From Parcubacteria group bacterium (GTDB taxonomy: Bacteria > Patescibacteriota > Minisyncoccia > UBA6257 > UBA11618), in the NCBI GenBank assembly GCA_943349395.1, contig CALQZH010000001.1, positions 19,275-64,096 on the forward strand: a DNA stretch of 44,822 bases, read 5' to 3'. Positions 28,939 through 37,830 of this stretch are shown one piece after another. Numbering within the stretch: position 1 is the first letter of the stretch; each line of letters opens with the position of its first letter. Both the position numbers and the translations under genes were made by a program. A model generated the notes under the pieces. The model did not search any database. It saw only the letters and a program-made list of their open reading frames with translations, and had not been told where the DNA came from.

Positions 28939-29319
28939 TTATATGTTTTCGTAATGCCGTATGTCAAGGGTGCCGTTCCTATGGATATCGACGGCTATCA
29001 TGTCGATGCGCCATCCCCTCTCACCTACGAGTTTCGGGCGGGCGTTCGCATATGCCTCTGCTGCGCGCTTGGTCTTCCTGACTTTCGCGGCGGTCATATT
29101 ATCCTCGGGCGTTATGAAACTGTTTGACGATAAAGTCAAATCAGTGCATATGGTTTTAACCTCGACGAAGACGAGAGTTCGGTCGGGGGCGGTAGCGATG
29201 ATGTCGAGCTCGCCCCAGGTCTGGGAGTGGTTGCGCTCGACCACCCGGTATTTTTTGGCGATCAGGTAATCTGCGGCGGCATCCTCCCCTGCTTGGCCGA
29301 CGGATCGGTTCGTTTTCAT
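28939..29319 (-). CDS. UPF0102/YraN family endonuclease-like protein
   Basis: VGQAGEDAAADYLIAKKYRVVERNHSQTWGELDIIATAPDRTLVFVEVKT. Confidence 0.92.
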   Translation of the reverse strand: MKTNRSVGQAGEDAAADYLIAKKYRVVERNHSQTWGELDIIATAPDRTLVFVEVKTICTDLTLSSNSFITPEDNMTAAKVRKTKRAAEAYANARPKLVGERGWRIDMIAVDIHRNGTLDIRHYENI

Positions 29320-29384
29320 GATTTCAGTATAGCCGTATATGGCGATGTTTGCCGGCGAACACACGCCGGAATTTTAAAAGAGAA

Positions 29385-29706
29385 TGTTTCACGTTTTACA
29401 AATCGATCTGTTTTTTTGTAAATCAGCAAACACTTGAAAATAAGATTTTTTAAAAACATAGGATTGATGAGGATATCGGATTGTAATGAAAATAGAGTGT
29501 TTCACACATGGTAAAAATGTTTCACAGTCGGATATGCGCTTGGTTATTATGTTTTGATGTGTAAAACATTTTTATAAAAATGTTTTACAGTTTTGTTTCA
29601 CAGTCGGATAATGGCTCTGTTATTGATATATCCGAGTGTGAAACATATGTTTCACACGAGAGAATGTTTCACAGTGTTTTACAAAAATGTTTCACAGTGT
29701 AAAACA
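29385..29706. repeat. AT-rich intergenic array of TGTTTCACA/TGTTTTACA sites including perfect palindromes
   Basis: TGTTTCACGTTTTACA 29385; TGTTTCACA(C/G) at 29498, 29518, 29594; palindrome TGTAAAACATTTTTATAAAAATGTTTTACA 29560-29589; palindrome GTGTGAAACATATGTTTCACAC 29636-29657; several more to 29706. Confidence 0.93.
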
Positions 29707-29735
29707 GGGAAGGGTGGGGGGATTGAAGATGAAAA

Positions 29736-29782
29736 AACGCCGTCGCCTCGTCCGCCATGCGGCGGAGAGGGGACGGCGTGTA
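29736..29782 (-). terminator. terminator CGCCGTCSCCTC...GGGGACGGCG with nested CCGCCATGCGGCGG
   Basis: Long stem with T-run on the minus strand, downstream of the gene at 29811. Confidence 0.75.
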
Positions 29783-29810
29783 CGGCAAGAAGAGCGTCTC
29801 CGTATCTCGT

Positions 29811-30407
29811 TCATGTGATGAGAGGGTGACCCGTTTCCCATGTCCTCGATCGGCGGATCTCTCGCGCAATCGCGCCTATGCCTCTCGCATCGGTGAGTTG
29901 GTGCATGCGCGCGAGCAAGGCGATGCATCGGCGGCTCCTGATGCCCGGATAGTCGCGCGGGCAGACGGGCAGGGGATGGGCGTTCGGCATGCCCCATGCC
30001 CTATACGTGCGCTTGATGCGCGCGCAGTCGAAGTCGCAGGCTATGAAGTCGAAGCGGACGGTCACGGGTCGCTTGAGCGAATTCAAGAGGCGATTCGCAA
30101 GCGCGCATTCTTCGAACCTGTCCCGGGCCCGCATGAGGGCTTTGGTTTCGGGGTAGCTGGCTTGCGTGATGATATGCCGTTGCGGAATCCCGCGCGTAAT
30201 GAGCCGGGAGGCCATCACGGAGGCGATGCTCGTTTCGGGGTTCTCCTGCGGGAGGTCGAGCCCCGAGAGCAGGACGAAGATCGTTTGGGGGTACTGGACG
30301 AAGTGTCGCGTGGCTTCGGCGAGGACGTTTTCGGCGAGGGAAGAGAGTGCGCCGTGCCGATCGATCTGATTGCCGTGAATGAAGACGATCTTTCCGATGT
30401 CGCTCAT
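29811..30407 (-). CDS. DUF218/YdcF-like protein (tentative)
   Basis: IVFIHGNQIDRHGALSSLAENVLAEATRHFVQYPQTIFVLLSGLDLP...MASRLITRGIPQRHIITQASYPETKALMRAR. Confidence 0.6.
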   Translation of the reverse strand: MSDIGKIVFIHGNQIDRHGALSSLAENVLAEATRHFVQYPQTIFVLLSGLDLPQENPETSIASVMASRLITRGIPQRHIITQASYPETKALMRARDRFEECALANRLLNSLKRPVTVRFDFIACDFDCARIKRTYRAWGMPNAHPLPVCPRDYPGIRSRRCIALLARMHQLTDARGIGAIAREIRRSRTWETGHPLIT

Positions 30408-30542
30408 GGGCGTTGCTCCTTTTGTGAGGATGTTCTGGATTGTCGGGGTGCTACGGGAGAGAGTATATGACGGTTGGGTATGAAAATAAATAGGCGCCGT
30501 CCGGTCGTGGCCGGAGGGCGCCTGAGGGGTGGGGGAGCGGGA

Positions 30543-31073
30543 TCATCCCGCGATCCGTCGGTATATGCGCCAGGGTATGGTCTGCAGGATGCTCTCGCGG
30601 ATCACCCATCGTAAGCGATGCTGGGTGCAATACCGCTCTCCTTTGGGGTAGAACCAGTACGAAGGGGAGTGCTCCTCGAGGAAGATGTCTTGGCCGTATG
30701 CGGAAAGCGTCGCGTCCAAGCCGACTTCCCGCATCGCCATTCTCATATCTCGCATGCACCGCCGGATATGGGGAGGTGCGGCGACGATATGGAGCTCGGT
30801 CAATCCGATCCTTTTCGCGCTTAGTGCTGCGAACCGCGCGATGCGGAGCGTGGGCGGCGGGGGATTGGCACCGGGAATCTGCGGGAAGATCCAGACGCCG
30901 TTCGGGACGTGCGGATTCATGATGCCGCAATCGAGCTGGGTAAATACCGACGCGTTCATAATGTGCGCCGCGGCGCACGCCACGTCATGGATCGCCTCGT
31001 TCGCGGGGATCGAGTGCGGCATGCCGAACGCGAAAGCGACGATGCCTTTTTCTCCGCATAGAGAGTCTGTCAC
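30543..31073 (-). CDS. hypothetical protein, possibly DUF218-like
   Basis: GIVAFAFGMPHSIPANEAIHDVACAAAHIM...LTELHIVAAPPHIRRCMRDMRMAMREVGLD. Confidence 0.6.
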   Translation of the reverse strand: MTDSLCGEKGIVAFAFGMPHSIPANEAIHDVACAAAHIMNASVFTQLDCGIMNPHVPNGVWIFPQIPGANPPPPTLRIARFAALSAKRIGLTELHIVAAPPHIRRCMRDMRMAMREVGLDATLSAYGQDIFLEEHSPSYWFYPKGERYCTQHRLRWVIRESILQTIPWRIYRRIAG

Positions 31074-31246
31074 GGAAAGGTCCTTTCTATTCTATGAGCT
31101 CCGCAAGGAGCGGAGGGGAGAGTGTGGTGTCAGGGTGCGGAGCCTATGATGTGTTAAAAAAGAAATAAAGTCAATTGATCCGATGCGCGAAACGAAGGCC
31201 CCGCAGGAGCGGGGCTGAGGGATACCAAGGGGCGTTGGAAGGGCGT

Positions 31247-31915
31247 TCAGAGCCGATCCTGATCTTCAAGGAGGAGCGAGGGGTCGCTGAAGTGAGCGCG
31301 ATCGTTCCATGAGCGGATGAGCCAGGGGTTCGCGCGCGACTCGTCGTATTCCAGGGTCGCGATGCCGCCGTTGTCGGTGCGGAACGCGCGCATGAATTCG
31401 CCCATCTCGCGGCCGGATATCGCTTGGCCGAAGGTCGCATGGGCCGCCATGCAGCGCATGAAGACGCCGTGTGTCGCGACGAGGATCCGCTCGCAAGGCA
31501 GCGCGGCCAGATGCGCCAAGGCGCGGCCCGCGCGGCTCTTCAGATCGTCGAAATTCTCCTCGTCGGAAAAGCGGAATCCCTCGCGGAAATTCTCATGGAT
31601 CGTTTTCGATATCGCGAGCATCTCGGGGCTGACTTTCCCGAGGCCGATATGGGCGCTGGGCTTCCTGCGTTCGACGAAGAGGTCGGAGGTAGCAGGGGAG
31701 AGGCCGAGCTTCTCGCCGATGATCTCGGCGGTCTCGCGGGCGCGCCGGAGCGTGCTCGAGACGAGCGCGTGGTACGGTTCGTCTTTCGCGAGGCGCGCGG
31801 CGACCCGTAGGGATTGGTTGCGGCCCGAGGCGGTGAGAGGGGAGTCGGGGTTCTGGTACACGGCGTTCGCGTTTCCCTGGCTCTCGCCATGGCGTATGAG
31901 GAGAATCGTTTTCAT
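31247..31915 (-). CDS. histidine phosphatase family protein (phosphoglycerate mutase-like)
   Basis: ILLIRHGESQGNANAVYQNPDSPLTASGRNQSLRVAARL...LVSSTLRRARETAEII...ILVATHGVFMRCM. Confidence 0.95.
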   Translation of the reverse strand: MKTILLIRHGESQGNANAVYQNPDSPLTASGRNQSLRVAARLAKDEPYHALVSSTLRRARETAEIIGEKLGLSPATSDLFVERRKPSAHIGLGKVSPEMLAISKTIHENFREGFRFSDEENFDDLKSRAGRALAHLAALPCERILVATHGVFMRCMAAHATFGQAISGREMGEFMRAFRTDNGGIATLEYDESRANPWLIRSWNDRAHFSDPSLLLEDQDRL

Positions 31916-32189
31916 ATATAAGGAAGATGGATCTTTGAGATCAGTATATAGGGGATTATGATAAAAATCTCCGGATCGGCAACGGCCGTTCCGGAGATTC
32001 GAGGATATCGCCTGCGCGAAGCGTTCATGCTGTCGCGAGGGCGATGGGAACGAGTTTCAGGTACCAGGCCATGGCCTGGCGCATGCCGCATTCGCAGGGA
32101 GTGCCGCAGAGATCGGTCCGTTGGGTGCCTGCCGGACATCCCGAAAGATGGAGTCCGACGACGCCGATCAGGCTCTCGACGGCATTGAA

Positions 32190-32363
32190 TTACTCGATGC
32201 GCCGGCCGTCATCAGGCTCATACGGATGAGGGGCTCCATGCGTCTCGGTCAGGAATGTCACTTGGAAGGGCTTCCTGCATGACCGGCACTGGATGACCTG
32301 GCCCTCAGCATAGGAATGCTTCTGGTTCTCTTCTTGGCATATCGGGCACGTGCACTTCGCCAT
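32190..32363 (-). CDS. small zinc-ribbon protein, 57 aa
   Basis: Own translation MAKCTCPICQEENQKHSYAEGQVIQCRSCRKPFQVTFLTETHGAPHPYEPDDGRRIE with CxC/CxxC...CxxC. Confidence 0.75.
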   Translation of the reverse strand: MAKCTCPICQEENQKHSYAEGQVIQCRSCRKPFQVTFLTETHGAPHPYEPDDGRRIE

Positions 32364-32447
32364 GGGACGTATATTCCCTGTTCGAGTTTCAAAAAAAACG
32401 ATAGGACGCTGAACAATATATAATCGAAAATGAGGGGATTATCAATA

Positions 32448-32716
32448 GGGAATCGCCCCTTCTCCGCTCTTACGACTCGGAATCTTCGGCTTCTTATAAG
32501 AAGCCTGCGACCCGCGGTTCGATTTCTTATTGTGGGGGGATCGCCTCTCCCTCTCCGCCAGCTGGCGGATCGGTCGAGGCCTCAAAACTTCGTGATTTAG
32601 GCCTGCGGTTCGATATCTAATAGAAGGGAATCGCCTGCCGCTTCGCGGCAGACCATCGATTTTCATAATCGGCCGGAGGCCTCATTGAAAATCGTGGCCT
32701 GCGGTTCGATTCCCGC
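32448..32716. repeat. T-arm-bounded repeat array downstream of tRNA-Val (cluster D), three tandem core units
   Basis: Units about 32448-32525, 32534-32614 and 32626-32716, each GGRATCGCC...GCGGTTCGAT; first unit core nearly identical to cluster A. Confidence 0.95.
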
Positions 32717-32724
32717 CTCTAATA

Positions 32725-32770
32725 CCCACATTACAAAATACCCTCACGCTGGAGGATATTTTGTAATGTG
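32725..32770. repeat. long hairpin immediately 3' of tRNA-Val
   Basis: CCCACATTACAAAATACCCTC...GAGGATATTTTGTAATGTGGG (16 bp, one mismatch, 4 bp). Confidence 0.93.
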
Positions 32771-32840
32771 GGCAATGGGGGAATCGAACCCACGGCATCC
32801 TCTGTGTAAAAGAGGCGCTCTACCACTGAGCTAATTGCCC
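32770..32840 (-). tRNA. tRNA-Val(TAC)
   Basis: GGGCAATTAGCTCAGTGGTAGAGCGCCTCTTTTACACAGAGGATGCCGTGGGTTCGATTCCCCCATTGCCC. Confidence 0.95.
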
Positions 32841-32893
32841 TATAGTAGGGGAGTATAGGGGGTTTAGGACTATCGGGCAACGGGCGAAGGGCG

Positions 32894-32922
32894 TTGACAG
32901 AGTGCTCTAAATAGTAGAAAAT
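32894..32922 (+). promoter_or_regulatory. candidate promoter TTGACA-N17-GAAAAT
   Basis: Consensus -35, weak -10, upstream of the ORF at 33005. Confidence 0.4.
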
Positions 32923-33004
32923 ACAGGCAAGTTCCCTTTTTGTGGGGTACTGCCGCTTCTTTCGGGAGCGGGTTCCAGTTTCTTGACATAGTGGAGACGG
33001 CCTA

Positions 33005-33547
33005 ATGAAGCCTCAACATGACGATGGAAAAGTCGTCGGCGCGCTTGCGGGTGCGTCGGGGGAGTCGAACGGAATTCTCAGTGGTTCGGAAAGGGGGGGC
33101 GACGGCCAAACGCACCTCTCGCAAGATGCGAGCAAGATAGTCTGCGTAAAGACCCCGAAGCCAAAGAGGAGAGATCTTCCTCGGCCCAGCACGTTTTTCG
33201 TGCTGGTTCATGGTGATGGGGATCACCATGATGCGGTCGATGTGTCTCTCGGTCAGTGTGAGAGGGTTCTCAGTCTGCTCGGTGGAGATGATGGGATTCC
33301 CCCATATCTCACGACGGATGACGCGGGAACTATCCTCGTGAGGGAATTCCTCGGAGAAGACGATTCTGAGCGTTCTGATCTGTTCTATGACGGACTGGAG
33401 TATCGCGATCCCGACACGCTGTTCGATGAAATCGATCAGAGGGATTGGGGCGATGATCCGGTGGGTCGTTGGGATGGGGATCGGGAAAAGGAAGAGTCGG
33501 ATGAAAGCGCAGAACGATGCCATGAAGACGAAGATTGCTTAGTCTGA
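33005..33547 (+). CDS. hypothetical acidic protein
   Basis: 180-aa ORF with an upstream promoter-like site and a downstream plus-strand terminator. An overlapping minus ORF (33002-33523) exists. Confidence 0.5.
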   Translation: MKPQHDDGKVVGALAGASGESNGILSGSERGGDGQTHLSQDASKIVCVKTPKPKRRDLPRPSTFFVLVHGDGDHHDAVDVSLGQCERVLSLLGGDDGIPPYLTTDDAGTILVREFLGEDDSERSDLFYDGLEYRDPDTLFDEIDQRDWGDDPVGRWDGDREKEESDESAERCHEDEDCLV

Positions 33548-33589
33548 CTGGTATGCGGCGTTCTGTGCGACAAGGCTACAGCGGAGAGT

Positions 33590-33622
33590 CCCGGACAGAA
33601 TTCCTGTCCGGGCTCATTTTTT
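33590..33622 (+). terminator. CCCGGACAGAATTCCTGTCCGGG + T-run
   Basis: Perfect stem followed by ATTTTTT. Confidence 0.85.
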
Positions 33623-33715
33623 ATGAAGATCGAATGAATAGATCGAAAACCACGAAGATCACTTTATCGCGGCCGCGATAAAGTGACTGGGGCATATCTG
33701 GAGAGCCTGCTGATA

Positions 33716-34270
33716 TCAGTGAAGTATCGAACGTATCGCGCCGAGCGCCGGGGGGAGCGCGGTGAATCCATCCTCCGTATTCATATGCCCGGCATGGTGG
33801 AGCGTGACGAGTTGCGCGCCGAGCTTTTCCTCTATAAGCGCGCCGCTCCCGGGCGGCACGTGCGGATCATCATCGCTCTCGATCGCGACGACAGCGCTGC
33901 ATGCGTTTTTTATACGGTCGTAGTCGAAAGGGGAGCGGAAGAAGGTTTCGAGTTCCGAGTCATCGGCCTCTAAAAACCCGGCGACGAGCACGGCGCCGGC
34001 GATGCGTGTTCCCATAGGAAGCGATTCGAGATAGCGGAGTATGGCGACGGTGCCGATGCTATGTCCTACGAGGATGGTGTCTTCATCTGGCGTCCCGACA
34101 GTGTCCGCAATAGCACTGACCCACGCATCGCGATCGGGCTTCTCGGTATCGGGCATCGCGGGGACGGATGCGGCGTAGCCCTGTGCCTCAAGCTCGCGCG
34201 AAAGCCACGGGAACCAGTGGTCGTGAGGGGTCGCTCCCCAGCCGTGGATTATGACTACGCGCCTGTTCAT
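33716..34270 (-). CDS. RBBP9/YdeN-like alpha/beta hydrolase
   Basis: MNRRVVIIHGWGATPHDHWFPWLSRELEAQGY...TILVGHSIGTVAILRYLE...HHAGHMNTEDGFTALP. Confidence 0.92.
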   Translation of the reverse strand: MNRRVVIIHGWGATPHDHWFPWLSRELEAQGYAASVPAMPDTEKPDRDAWVSAIADTVGTPDEDTILVGHSIGTVAILRYLESLPMGTRIAGAVLVAGFLEADDSELETFFRSPFDYDRIKNACSAVVAIESDDDPHVPPGSGALIEEKLGAQLVTLHHAGHMNTEDGFTALPPALGAIRSILH

Positions 34271-34344
34271 TGGTGGGCATACATGGAATCGAACCATGGT
34301 CAGTCGTGTATAAGACGACCGCTCTACCATTGAGCTATATGCCC
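34271..34344 (-). tRNA. tRNA-Ile(TAT), CCA encoded
   Basis: GGGCATATAGCTCAATGGTAGAGCGGTCGTCTTATACACGACTGACCATGGTTCGATTCCATGTATGCCCACCA; anticodon loop CTTATAC. Confidence 0.85.
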
Positions 34345-34413
34345 GATAACGCTGAGTATATATAAAAAAAGACCTTTTTCAAAGGTCCTTTTTTATCACG
34401 ATTACTTAATTTC

Positions 34414-36249
34414 TTAGGCCGCGATCGGCTTCAACTTGAACGACTGTACGATGGCATTGAAGTCGTCCTGCTCTAAAACTTCCTTCTCGAGCAGGGCATC
34501 CGCGATGGCGGTAAGTACTTTCTTGCGCGAGCTCACGATCTTCTTCGCGAGCGCATAGGCGCGGGAAATGAAGCCCTTGATCTCCGCGTCGATCTCCGTC
34601 GCCGCTGTTTCCGAGTAGTTCTTTTCGCCGCCCATGGCGTGCCCGAGGAACATCGTCTCCTCGGTGGTGCCGAAGGCGATGGGGCCGATCTTCTCGCTCA
34701 TGCCGTATTGCGTCACGAGCCGGCGCGCGAGCTCGGAAACCTTCTGCAGATCGTTCGAGGCGCCGGTCGACATCTCGCCGAACATTTCCTGCTCCGCGAC
34801 GTAGCCGCCGAGCATCATGGCGAGGTCCGCGGCGAACTGCGAGCGGGTGCGGAGCCGCACGTCCTCGAGGGGGAGTTTCAACGTATAGCCGCCGGCGAAG
34901 CCGCGGCTCACGATAGAGACCTTGTGGATAGGGTCGGAATTCACGAGGCTCGCGGCGACGAGTGCGTGGCCCGCTTCATGGTACGCGGTGATCTCGCGTT
35001 CCTTGGGCGATATCGCGCGGCCTCTGCGCTCGGGGCCCATCATGACCTTCTCGACGGAGTCGAAGATATCCTGCTGGGTGATCGATGAGCGGTTCGCCCG
35101 CGCGGCGAGTATCGCCGCCTCGTTCATGAGGTTCGCGAGGTCGGCGCCCGAGAAGCCGGGGGTGCGCGTCGCGACCTTCCTGAGGTCGATCGTCTGCTCG
35201 AGCGGCTTGCCCTTCGCATGGATCGCGAGGATCGCCTCGCGGTCGGCGATATCCGGGCTATCCAAAGCCACGCGTCGGTCGAACCGGCCGGGGCGGAGGA
35301 GCGCCTCGTCCAAGACGTCGGGGCGGTTGGTCGCCGCGAGCACCACGACTTGGGTGTCGCGCTCGAAGCCGTCCATCTCGACCAATATCTGGTTTAAGGT
35401 CTGCTCGCGCTCGTCGTGCCCGCCGCCCATGCCGCTGCCGCGGTGGCGGCCGATGGCGTCGATCTCGTCGATGAAGAGGATCGAGGGCGCGGACTTCTTC
35501 GCGGTAGCGAAGACATCGCGGGTGCGCGAGGCACCCACGCCCACGAACATCTCGACGAATTCGGAGGCGGAGATATGGAAGAAGGGGACGCCGCTCTCGC
35601 CGGCCACGGCACGTGCGAGAAGCGTCTTGCCAGTGCCGGGCGCGCCCATCAAGAGCACGCCGCGGGGGATCCGGGCGCCCATATCGAGAAACTTCTTAGG
35701 GTTCTTGAGGAAGTCGACGACTTCTTCCAACTCGCGCTTGGTTTCCTTGAGCCCCGCCACGTCCTTGAACATCACACTGTCCTTCGAGGGCGAGAAGAGA
35801 CGGATGTTCGACTTGCCGAAGGAGAATGCCTGGTTCGCGCCTCCTTTCGCCTGGCGGAAGATGAACCAGAAAATCGCGACCATCGCGATGATCGGGAGAA
35901 GGGTGGGAATGAGGACGCTCGCCCAGAACCTGCCGCCCGACTGGCCTTCGACCGCGATCTTCACCTTCGCGAGCGCGAGGGGATCGACGCCGTAGTTCTT
36001 CAGGGTCTCCGTGAGTCCGGCCTCGTTCTCCTTTTCGGCGGTTGCCGCTGTGCCGTCTTTCATCGTTATGGCGAGGGTGTTCTCGCGCACGGTTATGGCC
36101 GTTATCCCGCCATCGTTTATCTTCGCGGCAACCTCGTTCAAGGGGAGTGTGGGCGAGGCGGTACCGAGCTCGGCGACGAGGGAGAATGCGAATGAGAGCG
36201 CGATGAGGATAGTTATGGCCCAGAAAACGTTCTTGTAGAGGAATTTCAT
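34414..36249 (-). CDS. ftsH: ATP-dependent zinc metalloprotease FtsH
   Basis: [51 protein letters not shown]...[14 protein letters not shown]. Confidence 0.98.
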   Translation of the reverse strand: MKFLYKNVFWAITILIALSFAFSLVAELGTASPTLPLNEVAAKINDGGITAITVRENTLAITMKDGTAATAEKENEAGLTETLKNYGVDPLALAKVKIAVEGQSGGRFWASVLIPTLLPIIAMVAIFWFIFRQAKGGANQAFSFGKSNIRLFSPSKDSVMFKDVAGLKETKRELEEVVDFLKNPKKFLDMGARIPRGVLLMGAPGTGKTLLARAVAGESGVPFFHISASEFVEMFVGVGASRTRDVFATAKKSAPSILFIDEIDAIGRHRGSGMGGGHDEREQTLNQILVEMDGFERDTQVVVLAATNRPDVLDEALLRPGRFDRRVALDSPDIADREAILAIHAKGKPLEQTIDLRKVATRTPGFSGADLANLMNEAAILAARANRSSITQQDIFDSVEKVMMGPERRGRAISPKEREITAYHEAGHALVAASLVNSDPIHKVSIVSRGFAGGYTLKLPLEDVRLRTRSQFAADLAMMLGGYVAEQEMFGEMSTGASNDLQKVSELARRLVTQYGMSEKIGPIAFGTTEETMFLGHAMGGEKNYSETAATEIDAEIKGFISRAYALAKKIVSSRKKVLTAIADALLEKEVLEQDDFNAIVQSFKLKPIAA

Positions 36250-36308
36250 GTGATATGAGGGTGTCTTGAGGGTTTATCATACCACGCGTTTGCCTGTATA
36301 TTCAAACC

Positions 36309-37193
36309 ATGGCAATGGCGCGGATCCTGAAGGAATATCTCGATTATGTCGAGATCGAGCGCGGCCGTTCGGTGGCTACCCGCGAGGCGTACGCCCAGTA
36401 CCTCAACCGGTTTTTCGACGTGGCGAAGATCGGGAGCGTCGCGGACGTCACCGAGGCGTCCATCCGCGACTTCCGGCTCTATCTCGCGCGCCAGGATCTC
36501 AAGAAGTCATCGCAGGCCCAGTACGTGATCGCGATCAGGAGCTTTTTGAAGTATCTCGCGCGACAGGGCCATGAGAGCGTGCCGCCCGATCGGGTGGATG
36601 TGCCCAAGATGCAAGAGAGGCAGGTGGAGATCCTGGACCATGCGGAACTCATGCGCCTCTTGGCCGCTCCCGATGCGCAGACCTTGAAGGGCGCGCGCGA
36701 CAAGGCGATCCTCGAGCTCTTCTTCTCGACGGGCATGCGACTCTCGGAGCTTTGCGGGCTCGACCGGTTCATCGATATGGCGAAAGAGGAGTTTACCGTA
36801 CGGGGGAAGGGGGACAAGGTGCGGCTCGTGTTCGTGTCGAAAGCGGCGCGCGAGTGCCTCGCGGACTATATGGCGAAGCGCGCGGATGCGGACGAGGCGC
36901 TCTTCGTGAGCGTCGTGCGCGGGAAGGCGATCGGGCGCATAACGCCGCGAGCCGTGGAGCGGCTGATCACGGCCTACGGGAAGAAAGCGGGAATCATGGG
37001 CAAGAAGCTCACGCCGCATACCCTGCGGCACTGCTTCGCGACCGACTTGTTGGAAAACGGCGCGGATCTCCGCTCGGTGCAGGAGATGCTCGGGCACTCG
37101 AACATCTCGACGACGCAGATCTATACCCACGTCACGAATAGGGGATTGAAGGACGCGTTCAAGACGTTCCACGACCGGCGGCGGAGAGAGTAA
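36309..37193 (+). CDS. tyrosine recombinase, XerC/XerD-like
   Basis: LELFFSTGMRLSELCGL...LTPHTLRHCFATDLLENGADLRSVQEMLGHSNISTTQIYTHV (R...HxxR...H...Y). Confidence 0.95.
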   Translation: MAMARILKEYLDYVEIERGRSVATREAYAQYLNRFFDVAKIGSVADVTEASIRDFRLYLARQDLKKSSQAQYVIAIRSFLKYLARQGHESVPPDRVDVPKMQERQVEILDHAELMRLLAAPDAQTLKGARDKAILELFFSTGMRLSELCGLDRFIDMAKEEFTVRGKGDKVRLVFVSKAARECLADYMAKRADADEALFVSVVRGKAIGRITPRAVERLITAYGKKAGIMGKKLTPHTLRHCFATDLLENGADLRSVQEMLGHSNISTTQIYTHVTNRGLKDAFKTFHDRRRRE

Positions 37194-37282
37194 TGGACAT
37201 GATCTGATTTTCGGTGTATGATAACCGCAGATTTGATTTCCGGGGTCTTCGGACCCCTATCGCAAAAACAGGGGGTTTTCGG

Positions 37283-37762
37283 ATGGCGAACGTTCTATCG
37301 GATGATGAGATTCTGCGAAGGGTGCGCACAGTCCTGATCGACGCGCTCGGCGTCGATGACGCGGACATCCTTCCCGAGTCGAGAATCGTGACGGACTTGG
37401 AAGCCCAGTGGCCCGATCTGCTCGACATCGGATTCAGGCTCAACAGGGCCTTCAGCCTCGTCATTCCCACCGACCATCTTTTTCCGAAGGTGAAGGCTGA
37501 GATGGTCGATGCGGAGGGCAGGCTGACCAATGCGGGGATCGATATGTTGTATGCGAATGCTCCGCAAGGCAGGGGCCTGCTTCATCTCAGGCTTGAGCCG
37601 GGCACTCGCATGGCCGACTTGCAGACGGTGGCAATGATCTGCCGTTATGTGAAGGGCTGCTTGATGAAGGGTGGCGAGGCGGCTGGTACTGACGATTCGG
37701 AGGCTGAATTGCTCGAATCGCTCGCTGACGAAGGCACGTCTGCCTGGTCGTCCCCGAAGTAG
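37283..37762 (+). CDS. acyl-carrier-protein-like domain protein lacking the DSL serine
   Basis: RRVRTVLIDALGVDDADILPESRIVTDLEAQWPDLLDIGFRLNRAFSLVIPTDHLF resembles the ACP helix pattern. Confidence 0.6.
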   Translation: MANVLSDDEILRRVRTVLIDALGVDDADILPESRIVTDLEAQWPDLLDIGFRLNRAFSLVIPTDHLFPKVKAEMVDAEGRLTNAGIDMLYANAPQGRGLLHLRLEPGTRMADLQTVAMICRYVKGCLMKGGEAAGTDDSEAELLESLADEGTSAWSSPK

Positions 37763-37795
37763 CGTATTCTCTTCTTCGAGATACGCGTGCATGAA

Positions 37796-37830
37796 AAGCC
37801 GTGCGGTCGAGTGACCGCATGGCTTTATTT
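37796..37830. terminator. bidirectional terminator AAGCCGTGCGGTC-GAGT-GACCGCATGGCTT
   Basis: Stem-loop between convergent genes. Confidence 0.8.

Noticed and set aside
29385-29706. Interpretation as a classic oriC with DnaA boxes
   Set aside because: The repeated nonamer TGTTTCACA/TGTTTTACA is not the TTATCCACA DnaA box, and dnaA/dnaN are not nearby; kept only as one hypothesis in the iteron-like finding.
33002-33523. Minus-strand 173-aa ORF overlapping 33005-33547
   Set aside because: The plus-strand ORF has a promoter-like site upstream and a clean terminator downstream; confidence in either is limited.
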